Below, piece after piece: positions 17,161 through 26,364 of a DNA stretch of 64,000 nucleotides. Below the pieces are notes generated by a model. The model was not told the DNA's origin. It made no database searches and was given only the letters and a program-made list of their open reading frames with translations. The stretch comes from Pelagimonas sp. Lineage in GTDB: Bacteria > Pseudomonadota > Alphaproteobacteria > Rhodobacterales > Rhodobacteraceae. Both the position numbers and the translations under genes were made by a program. The stretch lies in NCBI GenBank assembly GCA_025210455.1, contig JAOARQ010000050.1, positions 62,001 to 126,000 on the forward strand, read 5' to 3'. The stretch's first letter is position 1. Each line of letters begins with the position of its first letter.

Positions 17161-19757
17161 GCGGGGTCTGCACCACCTGCCCATATTGCGGTGTTGGCTG
17201 CGGGGTTGTGGCTGGGCTGGATGGTCAGATTCAGGGCGATAAGACCCACCCGGCCAACTTTGGCAGGCTTTGTTCCAAAGGCTCGGCCTTGGCGGAAACC
17301 CTTGGGCCTGAGGGGCGGCTGCTGTGCCCGCGCATTGAAGGGAAAGATGCCAGCTGGGATCGGGCCTTGGATCTGGTCGCAGGCCGATTTCGTGACGCCG
17401 TTCAGACCTATGGCTCTGATAGCGTTGCGTTTTACGTCTCGGGGCAATTGCTGACCGAAGACTACTATGTCGCCAATAAGCTGATGAAGGGTTACATTGG
17501 CTCGGCCAATATTGATACCAATTCGCGGCTGTGCATGGCGTCATCGGTAGCAGGGCACAAACGCGCCTTTGGGGCGGATACCGTGCCTGGCACCTATGAG
17601 GATCTCGAAGAGGCCGATCTCATCGTTCTGGTGGGCACCAATCTGGCCTGGTGCCACCCGGTGCTGTTTCAGCGCCTATTGGCAGTCAAGGCCAAGCGCC
17701 CCGAGATGCGGTTTGTGGTGATTGATCCACGCCGCACGGCCACCTATGATATTGCCGATCTGCATCTGCCAGTGGCCAGTGATGGCGACGCAGCTGTCTT
17801 CAACGGGTTGCTGGCTCATCTGGCCGATACAGGCTGTATCAATCACTCTTATGTCGATGCACATGTTGATGGGTTCGATACCGCGCTAAATGCCGCCCGC
17901 GCAACTGATCCATTGCAAGCCGGTGTTGATGCTGGCGATCTGGCCCGTTTCTATTCTATGTTCGCGGCTTGCGAAAAGGTTGTGACCGTCTATTCCCAAG
18001 GGGTAAACCAATCCGCTTGCGGTACTGATAAAGTCAACGCGATCCTAAATTGCCACCTTGCCACGGGCCGCATTGGTCGCCCCGGCATGGGCCCGTTTTC
18101 CATCACCGGCCAGCCCAACGCCATGGGCGGGCGCGAAGTGGGCGGCTTGGCCAATATGTTGGCCTGTCATCTGGATATCGAAAATGCCGATCACCGCGCC
18201 GCGGTGCAGGGGGCCTGGGAGAGCCCAACCATCTGTGATCATGCGGGTTTGCGTGCTGTAGATCTGTTTCAGGCCTGCGCCGATGGCAAGATCAAGGCGC
18301 TTTGGGTGATGTCTACCAACCCGGCCGTTTCGCTGCCGGATGTGGATCGCGTGGCACAGGCCATCGCCAATGTGCCTTTTGTGGTGGTCAGCGATATTCT
18401 TGAACGCACTGATACCGGAGATCTGGCGCATGTATTGTTGCCTGCCACGGGATGGGGTGAAAAATCTGGCACAGTGACCAACTCTGAACGGGTTATTTCG
18501 CGCCAGCGGGCGTTTCTGCCTGCCCCCGGTGAGGCCCGCCCAGATTGGGATATCATTGCGGATGTTGGCCGCCGCATGGGCTATGCTGGGTTTGACTACA
18601 AAAATGAGGCTGCGATTTTCCGTGAACATGCGGCCCTGTCAGGGCTGGCGAAACGCTTTGGCCGCGATTTTGATATTACCGGCCTGTCGGGGCTAAGTGA
18701 TGACGCCTATGACGCGCTAAACCCCGTGCGCTGGCCCGTTCCAGAAGCCGGGGCAGAGGGCGGGCGTTTTTTTGCCCAAGGTGGGTTTTTCCATGCAAAT
18801 GGCAAGGCCAAGATGCTGGCCATCACGCCCCCTGCGCCCAAGGCCTATAGCGCTTTGACGCTGAACACGGGGCGTATTCGCGATCAATGGCACACCATGA
18901 CCCGCACAGGCCGCAGTGCCCGTCTTGCGGCGCATATGGCCGAGCCCTATGTGGAAATCCATCCCGAAGATGCCATGGCCAGTGGCTTGCGCGACGCGGA
19001 TCTTGCGGATCTGTCAACAGAATTTGGCAAGGCAACCCTGCGAGTGCTGATCACAGCGAATGCGCAAAAAGGCGCTGTCTTTGTGCCGATGCATTGGACG
19101 GCTCAAACCGGCAGGGCAGGGCGGGTCAATCCCTTGGTTGCCCCTGTGACTGATCCGATTTCAGGTCAGCCTGCCAGCAAGGACACACCAGTTTCTGTGC
19201 GCCCTGCGGCGATGGCCTGGTATGGATTTGCGGTCTCGTCGCATGATATGGCGCTTGATACGGATTATGCAGCTTTGGCGCGCTCAAACGCCGGTTGGCG
19301 GGCTGAAATCGCCGGGCGCGCATTGCCACAGGATTGGAAAGCCTGTGCGCGGTCCATCACCGGGCAGGCGCAGGCCGAAATGGCGTTCTTTGAGGATTGC
19401 GCTACGGGGATGGTGCGCGCAGCCTTTCATTCCGGCGGGCGGATCGAAGCGCTGTTCTTTGCTGCCAAACAGCCCGTTGCCGTGGCCCGCACCCATGTTG
19501 CGGGGCTGTTGGGAACGGAACTTTCGGCGCTTACGGCATTGGCGGGCCGGGCCGGGGCAGATCAGCCTGATCCGGGCGCTACGGTGTGTGCCTGTTTTGA
19601 CGTAGGGGTAAATACGCTGCGGGCCGAAATCGCAGCCGGGGCGCAAAGCGTGGCAGACTTGGGCAAACGCACCTGCGCGGGCACAAATTGCGGATCGTGC
19701 AAACCCGAGTTGGCAGCGCTGATCGCGGCGGCACAAAGGCCGGTTGCCGCAGAATGA
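17157..19757 (+). CDS. nasA: Assimilatory nitrate reductase, catalytic subunit with C-terminal [2Fe-2S] domain
   Basis: 866 residues; reduces nitrate to nitrite in the cytoplasm with molybdenum bis-MGD. The N-terminus has the [4Fe-4S] motif CPYCGVGC ... LCSKG. Molybdopterin-oxidoreductase domains follow, then a dinucleotide-binding domain starting near ALTLNTGRIRDQWHTM. Residues about 815-858 form a BFD-like [2Fe-2S] unit (VCACFDVGV ... CAGTNCGSCKPEL) that can take electrons directly. No separate NasC-type flavoprotein is encoded here; NirB or a ferredoxin may supply electrons. ATGA overlap with nirD. Confidence 0.94.
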   Translation: MSGVCTTCPYCGVGCGVVAGLDGQIQGDKTHPANFGRLCSKGSALAETLGPEGRLLCPRIEGKDASWDRALDLVAGRFRDAVQTYGSDSVAFYVSGQLLTEDYYVANKLMKGYIGSANIDTNSRLCMASSVAGHKRAFGADTVPGTYEDLEEADLIVLVGTNLAWCHPVLFQRLLAVKAKRPEMRFVVIDPRRTATYDIADLHLPVASDGDAAVFNGLLAHLADTGCINHSYVDAHVDGFDTALNAARATDPLQAGVDAGDLARFYSMFAACEKVVTVYSQGVNQSACGTDKVNAILNCHLATGRIGRPGMGPFSITGQPNAMGGREVGGLANMLACHLDIENADHRAAVQGAWESPTICDHAGLRAVDLFQACADGKIKALWVMSTNPAVSLPDVDRVAQAIANVPFVVVSDILERTDTGDLAHVLLPATGWGEKSGTVTNSERVISRQRAFLPAPGEARPDWDIIADVGRRMGYAGFDYKNEAAIFREHAALSGLAKRFGRDFDITGLSGLSDDAYDALNPVRWPVPEAGAEGGRFFAQGGFFHANGKAKMLAITPPAPKAYSALTLNTGRIRDQWHTMTRTGRSARLAAHMAEPYVEIHPEDAMASGLRDADLADLSTEFGKATLRVLITANAQKGAVFVPMHWTAQTGRAGRVNPLVAPVTDPISGQPASKDTPVSVRPAAMAWYGFAVSSHDMALDTDYAALARSNAGWRAEIAGRALPQDWKACARSITGQAQAEMAFFEDCATGMVRAAFHSGGRIEALFFAAKQPVAVARTHVAGLLGTELSALTALAGRAGADQPDPGATVCACFDVGVNTLRAEIAAGAQSVADLGKRTCAGTNCGSCKPELAALIAAAQRPVAAE

Positions 19758-20731
19758 ACCTGAGCACCCATATTCGCACAATCGGGCGCGGGCCGGGTCG
19801 GGCGCGGGCACTGACCCGCGATGAAGCCCGCGACGCGATGCAGATCATTCTGAGCGGAGAGGCCGCCCCGGAAGCCATCGGCGCGTTGCTTATGCTGATG
19901 CGCTATCGCGGTGAAAGCGCGCCTGAGATTGCAGGCTTTACCGATGCGCTGCGCGAGGGGCTTCAACACTGGGGCAATTTGCCTGTGGCGCTGGACTGGC
20001 CGAGCTATGCCGCGGGCCGCACGCGGGGGGCGCCACTGTTTCTGCTTGCGGCTAAATTGGTGGCAGCAGCGGGTTGTCCTGTGCTGTTGCATGGCTGGAA
20101 TTCGCATCAAAACCCTATCGCTTCGGTGCGCGCGGCACTGCCCGGTCTTGGGATTTGTCAGGCGCATTCCCCGGAGGAGGCGGGGGCGATCCTGTCGCGC
20201 GATGGTATCGCCTATATCCCGACCGAAGCGCTTCATCCGCCTGCGCTGGCGCTTTTGCAGCTGCGCGATGTTCTGGGGCTGCGATCCTGTCTGAACACGG
20301 TGCTGCGCATGGTTAATCCGGCCAATGCCCCAACCATGGTGCAAGGCGTGTTCCACCCTTCATACCGTGATCTGCAAAGCGATGCGGCGGCGTTGATGGG
20401 CCAGCCGATGCTGGCTGTGATCAAAGGTGGCGGCGGTGAATTTGAACGCCATCCGGGAAAACCCGCCACGCTTATGGGGCAACGCGATGGCACAGGTTTC
20501 GAAACCGCACTGCCAGCCTTGATCGACGCATCGCGCCGATTGCATGAACCCGATCAGCCCCCCATCGCCGCCGCTGACCTGTGGTGTGGCGCGGTGGATG
20601 ATCCCTTTGCCTGCGCCTGTGTGATTGGCACCGCTGCGTTGGCTCTTTTGGCCTGCGGGCAAGAGGCCGACACCGCCCAAACCCAAGCCCGCGCGCTTTG
20701 GCAGACCCGCGACACCCGGCTGCCAACCTAA
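19754..20731 (+). CDS. TrpD2/YbiB-like glycosyl(phosphoribosyl)transferase-fold protein
   Basis: 325 residues; ATG 19754 overlaps the nasA stop. The N-terminal helical part (ARALTRDEARDAMQIILSGE) and the AAKLVAAAGCPVLLHGWNSH stretch resemble anthranilate phosphoribosyltransferase TrpD, but the glycine-rich PRPP loop is altered. This is therefore the TrpD2/YbiB branch, whose E. coli member binds nucleic acid and whose enzyme activity is not established. No tryptophan genes are near. Its 4-base overlap with nasA suggests a service role in nitrate assimilation, such as RNA-level control or cofactor handling; that is inference. Confidence 0.75.
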   Translation: MNLSTHIRTIGRGPGRARALTRDEARDAMQIILSGEAAPEAIGALLMLMRYRGESAPEIAGFTDALREGLQHWGNLPVALDWPSYAAGRTRGAPLFLLAAKLVAAAGCPVLLHGWNSHQNPIASVRAALPGLGICQAHSPEEAGAILSRDGIAYIPTEALHPPALALLQLRDVLGLRSCLNTVLRMVNPANAPTMVQGVFHPSYRDLQSDAAALMGQPMLAVIKGGGGEFERHPGKPATLMGQRDGTGFETALPALIDASRRLHEPDQPPIAAADLWCGAVDDPFACACVIGTAALALLACGQEADTAQTQARALWQTRDTRLPT

Positions 20732-20743
20732 AGGAGACCTGTG

Positions 20744-21754
20744 ATGAGCATCTTACCGATTTTCGAAAAAAGACCGGGCCATCGGATGCGTTTGGTGACG
20801 GAGGTGATCAGGGATCTAATAGAGACGCTGGCGGGACAAATACGCGCCCGTACGAGGGGCCACGTTAGCCAATGGGTTTGTCGTGATCTTTCCAAAGGTC
20901 CGGCAGATGCGGTTCCTCCCGTTGGGTCAGAACGTCTGGCCGACCGATTGTTGAAAGATATCGTGCCCTTGGGCGTTGCGTCTCAAACGCGGCGCGCGCC
21001 CGTATCTCTTGTGGGGGCGGGGCCGGGCAGCCGTGATCTGATCACCCTGCGCGGTGTTCAACGCCTGCAAGAGGCTGATGTGATCTGCTATGATCGTTTG
21101 ATTGATCCGGGTCTGCTGGATCTGACCCACCCGGATGCAAAGCGCATCTATGTGGGCAAAGCGCCCGGTTGCCACAGCTGGCCGCAGGACAAGATCAATG
21201 ATTTTCTTGTGGCCACGGCCAAGCGTGGCCAGCGCGTGGTGCGGCTGAAATGTGGGGATCCCGGTGTCTTTGCCCGCGGCGCAGAAGAAGCCGACGCCCT
21301 GAAAGCCGCCGGGATCGAAGTTGAAATTGTGCCCGGTGTCACCGCCGCCAGCGCCGCCGCTGCGGCAACGGGCAGTTTTCTGACCGAACGCGGGCGCAAT
21401 GATACTCTTGTTCTGACCACCGCGCATAAGGCAGATCATTCGACGCCGCCGGGCTGGATCAATCACCTGTCAACGGGTGCGCGCGTGGCGGTGTATATGG
21501 GGGTGTCGAAAGCGCCAGAGATTCAGCATCTGCTGGAACAGGCTGGCCTTGCTGAGCAGACCGAAGTGGACATCGTATCGCAGGCAGAAACCGCGCAGCA
21601 AACCTCTACGCGCTGCATCGCCTCTGAACTGGCTGAGGTGGTGGTGCGCGAACAGGTTGCCAATCCCGCGATTTTGTTCTTTTCGATTCTGCAAAAGGAT
21701 GCGGCCCACTGCAATGACAGGGGTGTTCTCAGGCCTGTGATGCAGGCCGTGTGA
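20744..21754 (+). CDS. cobA: Uroporphyrinogen-III C-methyltransferase with shortened CysG-like N-terminus
   Basis: 336 residues, ATG 20744 with AGGAG 7 bases upstream. Residues about 86-336 are the SUMT domain: VSLVGAGPGSRDLITLRG, YVGKAPG, RLKCGDPGVFARGAEE and PGVTAASAAAAATG. It makes precorrin-2 for the sirohaem of NirB. The first 85 residues begin MSILPIF, like the start of E. coli CysG, then have a helix (IRDLIETLAGQIRARTRGH) resembling the dimerisation helix of the CysG dehydrogenase/chelatase half. The NAD-binding Rossmann part between them is missing, so NAD oxidation and iron insertion must be done elsewhere. Confidence 0.88.
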   Translation: MSILPIFEKRPGHRMRLVTEVIRDLIETLAGQIRARTRGHVSQWVCRDLSKGPADAVPPVGSERLADRLLKDIVPLGVASQTRRAPVSLVGAGPGSRDLITLRGVQRLQEADVICYDRLIDPGLLDLTHPDAKRIYVGKAPGCHSWPQDKINDFLVATAKRGQRVVRLKCGDPGVFARGAEEADALKAAGIEVEIVPGVTAASAAAAATGSFLTERGRNDTLVLTTAHKADHSTPPGWINHLSTGARVAVYMGVSKAPEIQHLLEQAGLAEQTEVDIVSQAETAQQTSTRCIASELAEVVVREQVANPAILFFSILQKDAAHCNDRGVLRPVMQAV

Positions 21755-21771
21755 TCTGGGATTTGCGATCA

Positions 21772-21800
21772 GGGCCGGGTGTGGCAGCCGCACCCGGCCC
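21772..21800 (+). terminator. GC-rich stem-loop at the end of the nitrate operon
   Basis: GGGCCGGGTG (21772-21781) pairs perfectly with CACCCGGCCC (21791-21800), and the stem can extend by three more pairs inside. Only scattered T follow, so it is a probable operon-end structure but not a textbook intrinsic terminator. The remaining sequence to 22015 holds the unidentified promoter of the polyamine operon. Confidence 0.55.
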
Positions 21801-22015
21801 AGCATTTGAGATTCAGGCATTTAAGATTGACGTAGCGACCAGCGGCGCTTATCAGGCGATCAAACAGGCCCCTGAGCCATGTAGGAGATCGCTCTGATGC
21901 GTTGGCTGAGCCGCAGTATTTTCGGACAGATCGAACCCGCCTAGCTGGCGGCGGCGGCCCTGCGCGCATTCTGCACCCTGTTTCACCTGAACTTGTCTTG
22001 AGAGGTTTAGGGCTA

Positions 22016-23905
22016 TTGTCCAAGCAAACACCTGTATCCGATACAATCTATGGCATTGATCGTTGGGGCAAAGGATTGCTCTGCGTGCTTCCCAGCGGTG
22101 ACGTTGGGCTGTGTGATCCTGCGCACCCTGAGGCCAGCCCGATCAATCTGCCTGATATCTTGCAAGATCTGCAGCAGCGCGGGATTTCCTCGCCGCTGGT
22201 TCTGCGGGTCAAAAGCTTTCTGGAAACGCGGATCAAACATCTGAATCAGGCCTTTGCCGATGCGATTGCCCGCACCAATTATCAGGCACCTTATCGCGGG
22301 GTTTTCCCGATCAAGGTCAACCAGCAGGCGCAGGTGGTGGATCAGATTGTCGACTATGGGCGGCAGTTTGATTTCGGACTTGAGGCGGGGTCTAAGCCTG
22401 AATTGGTTATTGCGCTGGCGCATAAACTGTCGCGCGATGCGCTGATTGTCTGTAACGGCGTCAAAGATGCCGAATTCATCCGGCTGGCCATTTTGTCGCG
22501 CAGGCTGGGTTATAACACCGTTATCGTTCTCGAAAGCCTGAAAGAGGCCGAGATCGTGATCGAGGTGGCGCGCGAACTGGGATTGCCGCCCTTGCTGGGC
22601 GTGCGGGTTAAGCTGACCAATCTGATCAGTGGTAAATGGCAAAGCAGTTCTGGCGATCGGTCGGCCTTTGGCATGAACACCGATCAGCTTATGCGGGTGA
22701 TTGACCGGCTGCGCGAAGAAGACCTGCTGCATTGTCTGACCTTGCAGCATTCGCATCTGGGCAGTCAGGTGCCCGATGTGAATGATGTGCGCCGCGCCGT
22801 GACCGAAGCCTGCCGCTATTACACCGAGCTCAAAAGCGAAGGTGTTCCGCTGAGCCACCTGGATCTGGGGGGCGGTCTTGGGGTCGATTACACCGGAGAA
22901 AAGCGCGCCTCGGAAAATTCGATCAACTATACGATTGATGAATACTGCGCCAATGTTGTTGAAACCGTCGCCTATGCGATGGATGAGGCCGGGGTGGATC
23001 ATCCGGTTCTGGTGACAGAAAGCGGGCGGGCGGTTTCAGCGACATCGTCGATGCTGATTTTCGACGTATTGGAAAGCACGCTGTATGATGCGCCGGATGC
23101 CCCCGCTGTTGAGCCAGATGATCACCATCTGGTGTCAGATCTGGCGGCAGTGTCGGGCTATCTGGTGCCTGATCGGGTACGCGAATGCTGGAATGATGCG
23201 CTGTTCTACCGCGATGAATTGCGGGCGCTGTTCCGGCGTGGCTATGTGGATCTGCGGCAGATGGCGCGGGCGGAACGGATCTATCTGGGGCTGATGGCTC
23301 GGATCAAAGAGATCGTGCAAAACAGTGAAGAGGACAGCGATCTGGAAGACGAATTGCAAAAGATCGCGGATGTGTATCACTGCAATTTTTCGCTGTTCCA
23401 GTCGCTGCCCGATGTCTGGGCGATTGACCAGCTGCATCCGATCATCCCATTGCAGATGCTGAACACAGCGCCGGATCGTCGGGCGGTGCTGTCGGATATC
23501 ACCTGCGACAGTGACGGCAAGATCGACCAGTTTATTCTGGCCCATGGGGTTGCGCCGTCGCTGCCGGTGCATTCGCTGCCCGAAGATCGCCCCTATTATC
23601 TGGGGGTCTTCTTTGTGGGGGCCTATCAGGAAACGCTGGGTGACCTGCACAATCTCTTTGGCGATACCAATGTTGTCACTATTGATCTGCGCCCGGATGG
23701 CGGGTTTGATCTGCTGCATGAACAGGAAGGTGATACGATCGCACAGGTGTTGTCTTATGTGGAATATGATCCCAGTGATTGTCTGGCCGCCTTCCGCAAA
23801 ACGGTGGATGAGGCCATTTCCGCCGGGCAGATTGCGCCTTCGGAACGCAAGACCCTGATCGGGGCGTATCGCGTGTCCATGAATGGGTACACCTACTTTG
23901 AATAG
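22016..23905 (+). CDS. speA: Biosynthetic arginine decarboxylase
   Basis: About 629 residues, PLP fold type III; arginine to agmatine plus CO2. Key parts: TIYGIDRWGKG at the N-terminus, FPIKVNQQ with the PLP lysine near residue 100, the LDLGGGLGVDY phosphate-binding loop, and SCDSDGK-like ITCDSDGKID near the C-terminus with the active-site Cys. No ATG is available near the conserved start; TTG at 22016 is proposed, with AGAGG about 10 bases upstream. A TTG further upstream (21902) would add 38 unlike residues. First gene of the polyamine operon. Confidence 0.9.
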   Translation: MSKQTPVSDTIYGIDRWGKGLLCVLPSGDVGLCDPAHPEASPINLPDILQDLQQRGISSPLVLRVKSFLETRIKHLNQAFADAIARTNYQAPYRGVFPIKVNQQAQVVDQIVDYGRQFDFGLEAGSKPELVIALAHKLSRDALIVCNGVKDAEFIRLAILSRRLGYNTVIVLESLKEAEIVIEVARELGLPPLLGVRVKLTNLISGKWQSSSGDRSAFGMNTDQLMRVIDRLREEDLLHCLTLQHSHLGSQVPDVNDVRRAVTEACRYYTELKSEGVPLSHLDLGGGLGVDYTGEKRASENSINYTIDEYCANVVETVAYAMDEAGVDHPVLVTESGRAVSATSSMLIFDVLESTLYDAPDAPAVEPDDHHLVSDLAAVSGYLVPDRVRECWNDALFYRDELRALFRRGYVDLRQMARAERIYLGLMARIKEIVQNSEEDSDLEDELQKIADVYHCNFSLFQSLPDVWAIDQLHPIIPLQMLNTAPDRRAVLSDITCDSDGKIDQFILAHGVAPSLPVHSLPEDRPYYLGVFFVGAYQETLGDLHNLFGDTNVVTIDLRPDGGFDLLHEQEGDTIAQVLSYVEYDPSDCLAAFRKTVDEAISAGQIAPSERKTLIGAYRVSMNGYTYFE

Positions 23906-23924
23906 TCACAGACAGGAGAGTAAA

Positions 23925-25136
23925 ATGGGAAAGACACTTGTCGTAGGGGCCGGCGGCGTCAGCCATGCCGCTGTCCACAAGATGGCGATGAACGCCGATA
24001 TCTTTACTGACATTACGCTGGCCAGCCGGACGAAATCCAAATGCGATGCCATCGCCGCCAGCGTCAAAGAGCGCACAGGCGTTGAGATCAAGACCGCCGA
24101 GCTGGACGCCTACAAGGTGGCCGATACTGTGGCGCTGATCAAAGAAACCGGGGCCGAGATCCTGGTGAATTTGGCGCTGCCCTATCAGGATCTAGTTCTG
24201 ATGGACGCCTGCCTTGAGGCGGGTTGCCACTATCTGGATACTGCGAACTATGAACCCGAGGATGTGGCCAAATTTGAATACCATTGGCAGTGGGCCTATC
24301 AGGATAAGTTCCGCGAAGCAGGTCTGACCGCGATCCTTGGGTCGGGCTTTGATCCGGGTGTGACATCGGTCTTTGCGACCTGGCTGAAAAAGCACAAGCT
24401 GGACACTATCCGTCAGATCGACATTCTTGACGCCAATGGCGGTTCGAACGATCAGGAATTTGCCACCAACTTCAACCCGGAAATCAACCTACGCGAAGTT
24501 CTGGCCGAGGTGCGCCATTGGGAAGGCGGCGAATGGAAAACCAGCCCGGCGATGACCACAAAGGTCGAATTCGACTTCCCGGCCATCGGCAACAAGAACA
24601 TGTACCTGATGTATCATGAGGAACTGGAGAGCCTGTCGACCCATTTCCCAGAAATCGAACGCGCGCGGTTCTGGATGACCTTCGGCGATGCCTATATCAT
24701 GCACGCCAAGGTACTGGAAAATGTTGGCATGACGCGAATTGATCCGGTGATGCATGACGGCAAGGAAATCATTCCGATTCAGTTCCTGAAAACCCTGCTG
24801 CCCGATCCGGGTGATCTGGGCGCGGAAACCAAGGGCAAGGCCTGCATCGGCGATATCGCTACTGGTCAGGCCAAAGATGGTTCAGGTGAGAAAACCTATT
24901 ATATCTACAACATCTGTGACCACGAAGAATGCTTTGCCGAAGTGGGATCGCAGGCGGTGTCTTACACCACGGGCGTGCCTGCGATGATTGGTGCGGCGCA
25001 GGTGCTGAAGGGCAACTGGGTGCAACCGGGCGTCTGGAACATGGAACAGCTCGATCCTGATGACTTCATGGATATGCTGAACGCCCATGGACTGCCCTGG
25101 CAGGTTCATGAACTTGACGGTCCTGTGACCTTCTGA
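23925..25136 (+). CDS. Carboxy(nor)spermidine dehydrogenase (saccharopine dehydrogenase family)
   Basis: 403 residues from ATG 23925, preceded by ACAGGAG. N-terminal Rossmann dinucleotide fold (LVVGAGGVSHAAVHK), then the saccharopine-dehydrogenase-type catalytic domain. It condenses putrescine with aspartate semialdehyde to carboxyspermidine using NADPH. It sits between arginine decarboxylase and the matching decarboxylase, which fixes the assignment better than the fold alone. Alternative: homospermidine-type saccharopine reductase; context disfavours it. Confidence 0.88.
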   Translation: MGKTLVVGAGGVSHAAVHKMAMNADIFTDITLASRTKSKCDAIAASVKERTGVEIKTAELDAYKVADTVALIKETGAEILVNLALPYQDLVLMDACLEAGCHYLDTANYEPEDVAKFEYHWQWAYQDKFREAGLTAILGSGFDPGVTSVFATWLKKHKLDTIRQIDILDANGGSNDQEFATNFNPEINLREVLAEVRHWEGGEWKTSPAMTTKVEFDFPAIGNKNMYLMYHEELESLSTHFPEIERARFWMTFGDAYIMHAKVLENVGMTRIDPVMHDGKEIIPIQFLKTLLPDPGDLGAETKGKACIGDIATGQAKDGSGEKTYYIYNICDHEECFAEVGSQAVSYTTGVPAMIGAAQVLKGNWVQPGVWNMEQLDPDDFMDMLNAHGLPWQVHELDGPVTF

Positions 25137-25197
25137 ATGCCATAGCGCGGGCGGCGCTTTGGTGCTGCTGCCCGTGCCTGCCTGATCAGGAAAACCC

Positions 25198-26364
25198 ATG
25201 TCAGATATGATGGAAACCCAGGCGGGGGATGCGGGCGCGTTTCGTGCCTTTGATCTGGCCCGCGTGCCAACCCCTTGTTTTGTCGTCGATGAGGTTGCTG
25301 TTGAACGCAATCTGCGCATCCTGCGCGATGTCTCGGATCGGTCGGGCGCGCATGTTCTGGCGGCTTTGAAAGCCTTTTCCATGTATGCGCTGGCCCCGCT
25401 GGTCGGGCGCTATCTAAGCGGCACCTGCGCCAGTGGCATCTATGAGGCCCGTCTGGGGCGCGAAGAATACGGTGGCGAAGTGGCCACCTTTTGCGCGGGC
25501 TACAAGGCGCAGGATATGGATGAAATCCTGTCTCTGTCTGATCATGTCATTTTCAATTCGCCCAGTCAGAAAGACAGGTTCTTTGCTCAGGCACGCGCTG
25601 CCGGGGTGCAGATTGGTTTGCGGATCAACCCCGAGCATTCCGAGGGTGAGATCCCGAAATATGATCCCTGCGCGCCCTGTTCGCGTCTGGGCACCCCCGT
25701 CAGCCAGCTGACGCCCGCCATGGTCGATGGGTTGGATGGGCTGCATATGCACACGCTGTGCGAACAGGGGTTTGAACCGCTTGCCCGCACCTGGGCTGCG
25801 GTTGAACCGCATCTTGCCCCCTACCTGCCGGGCCTGAAATGGCTGAATTTCGGCGGCGGTCATCACATCACCCGCGCTGATTATGATCGCGAAGCGCTGA
25901 TCGCCTTTATCCGCGATATTCGCGCCCGCCACGATGTTGAGATCTATCTGGAGCCCGGCGAAGCGGTGGCCTTGGACGCGGGTATTCTGGTGGGCGAAGT
26001 GCTGGATCTGCCGATGAACGGAATGCCGCTGGCGATCACGGATATTTCCGCCACCTGCCATATGCCCGATGTGATCGAAGCCCCCTATCGCCCGGCGCTG
26101 CTGGATGAGCCGGATCAGGGCGAAACCTATCGTCTGGGGGGGCCATCCTGTCTGGCAGGGGATGTGATTGGCGATTACACGTGGTCTTCCCCGTTGCAGA
26201 TCGGCCAGCGCTTTGCCTTTCTGGATCAGGCGCATTATTCGATGGTGAAAACCAATACGTTTAATGGGGTTCCGCTGCCTGCCATCGCGCTGTGGAACAG
26301 CGAAACCGATGCGCTGACCCTGGTGCGGGATTTTGGCTATGACGACTTTAAGGGGCGCTTGTGA
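25198..26364 (+). CDS. nspC: Carboxy(nor)spermidine decarboxylase
   Basis: 388 residues, alanine-racemase-fold PLP decarboxylase related to LysA. PLP lysine in VLAALKAFSM, substrate loop GLRINPEHSEG, and LHMHTLCEQG with WLNFGGGHHIT as phosphate-binding motif; the second-subunit Cys is in DISATCHMPDV. Removes CO2 from carboxyspermidine to give spermidine. The stop overlaps the start of the agmatinase gene. A hairpin with several G-T pairs lies in the 61-base gap before it. Confidence 0.9.
   Translation: MSDMMETQAGDAGAFRAFDLARVPTPCFVVDEVAVERNLRILRDVSDRSGAHVLAALKAFSMYALAPLVGRYLSGTCASGIYEARLGREEYGGEVATFCAGYKAQDMDEILSLSDHVIFNSPSQKDRFFAQARAAGVQIGLRINPEHSEGEIPKYDPCAPCSRLGTPVSQLTPAMVDGLDGLHMHTLCEQGFEPLARTWAAVEPHLAPYLPGLKWLNFGGGHHITRADYDREALIAFIRDIRARHDVEIYLEPGEAVALDAGILVGEVLDLPMNGMPLAITDISATCHMPDVIEAPYRPALLDEPDQGETYRLGGPSCLAGDVIGDYTWSSPLQIGQRFAFLDQAHYSMVKTNTFNGVPLPAIALWNSETDALTLVRDFGYDDFKGRL

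Noticed and set aside
22013-23002. Open frame of 329 codons antisense to speA
   Set aside because: Composition mirrors speA codons and shows no family motif; speA has all PLP motifs.
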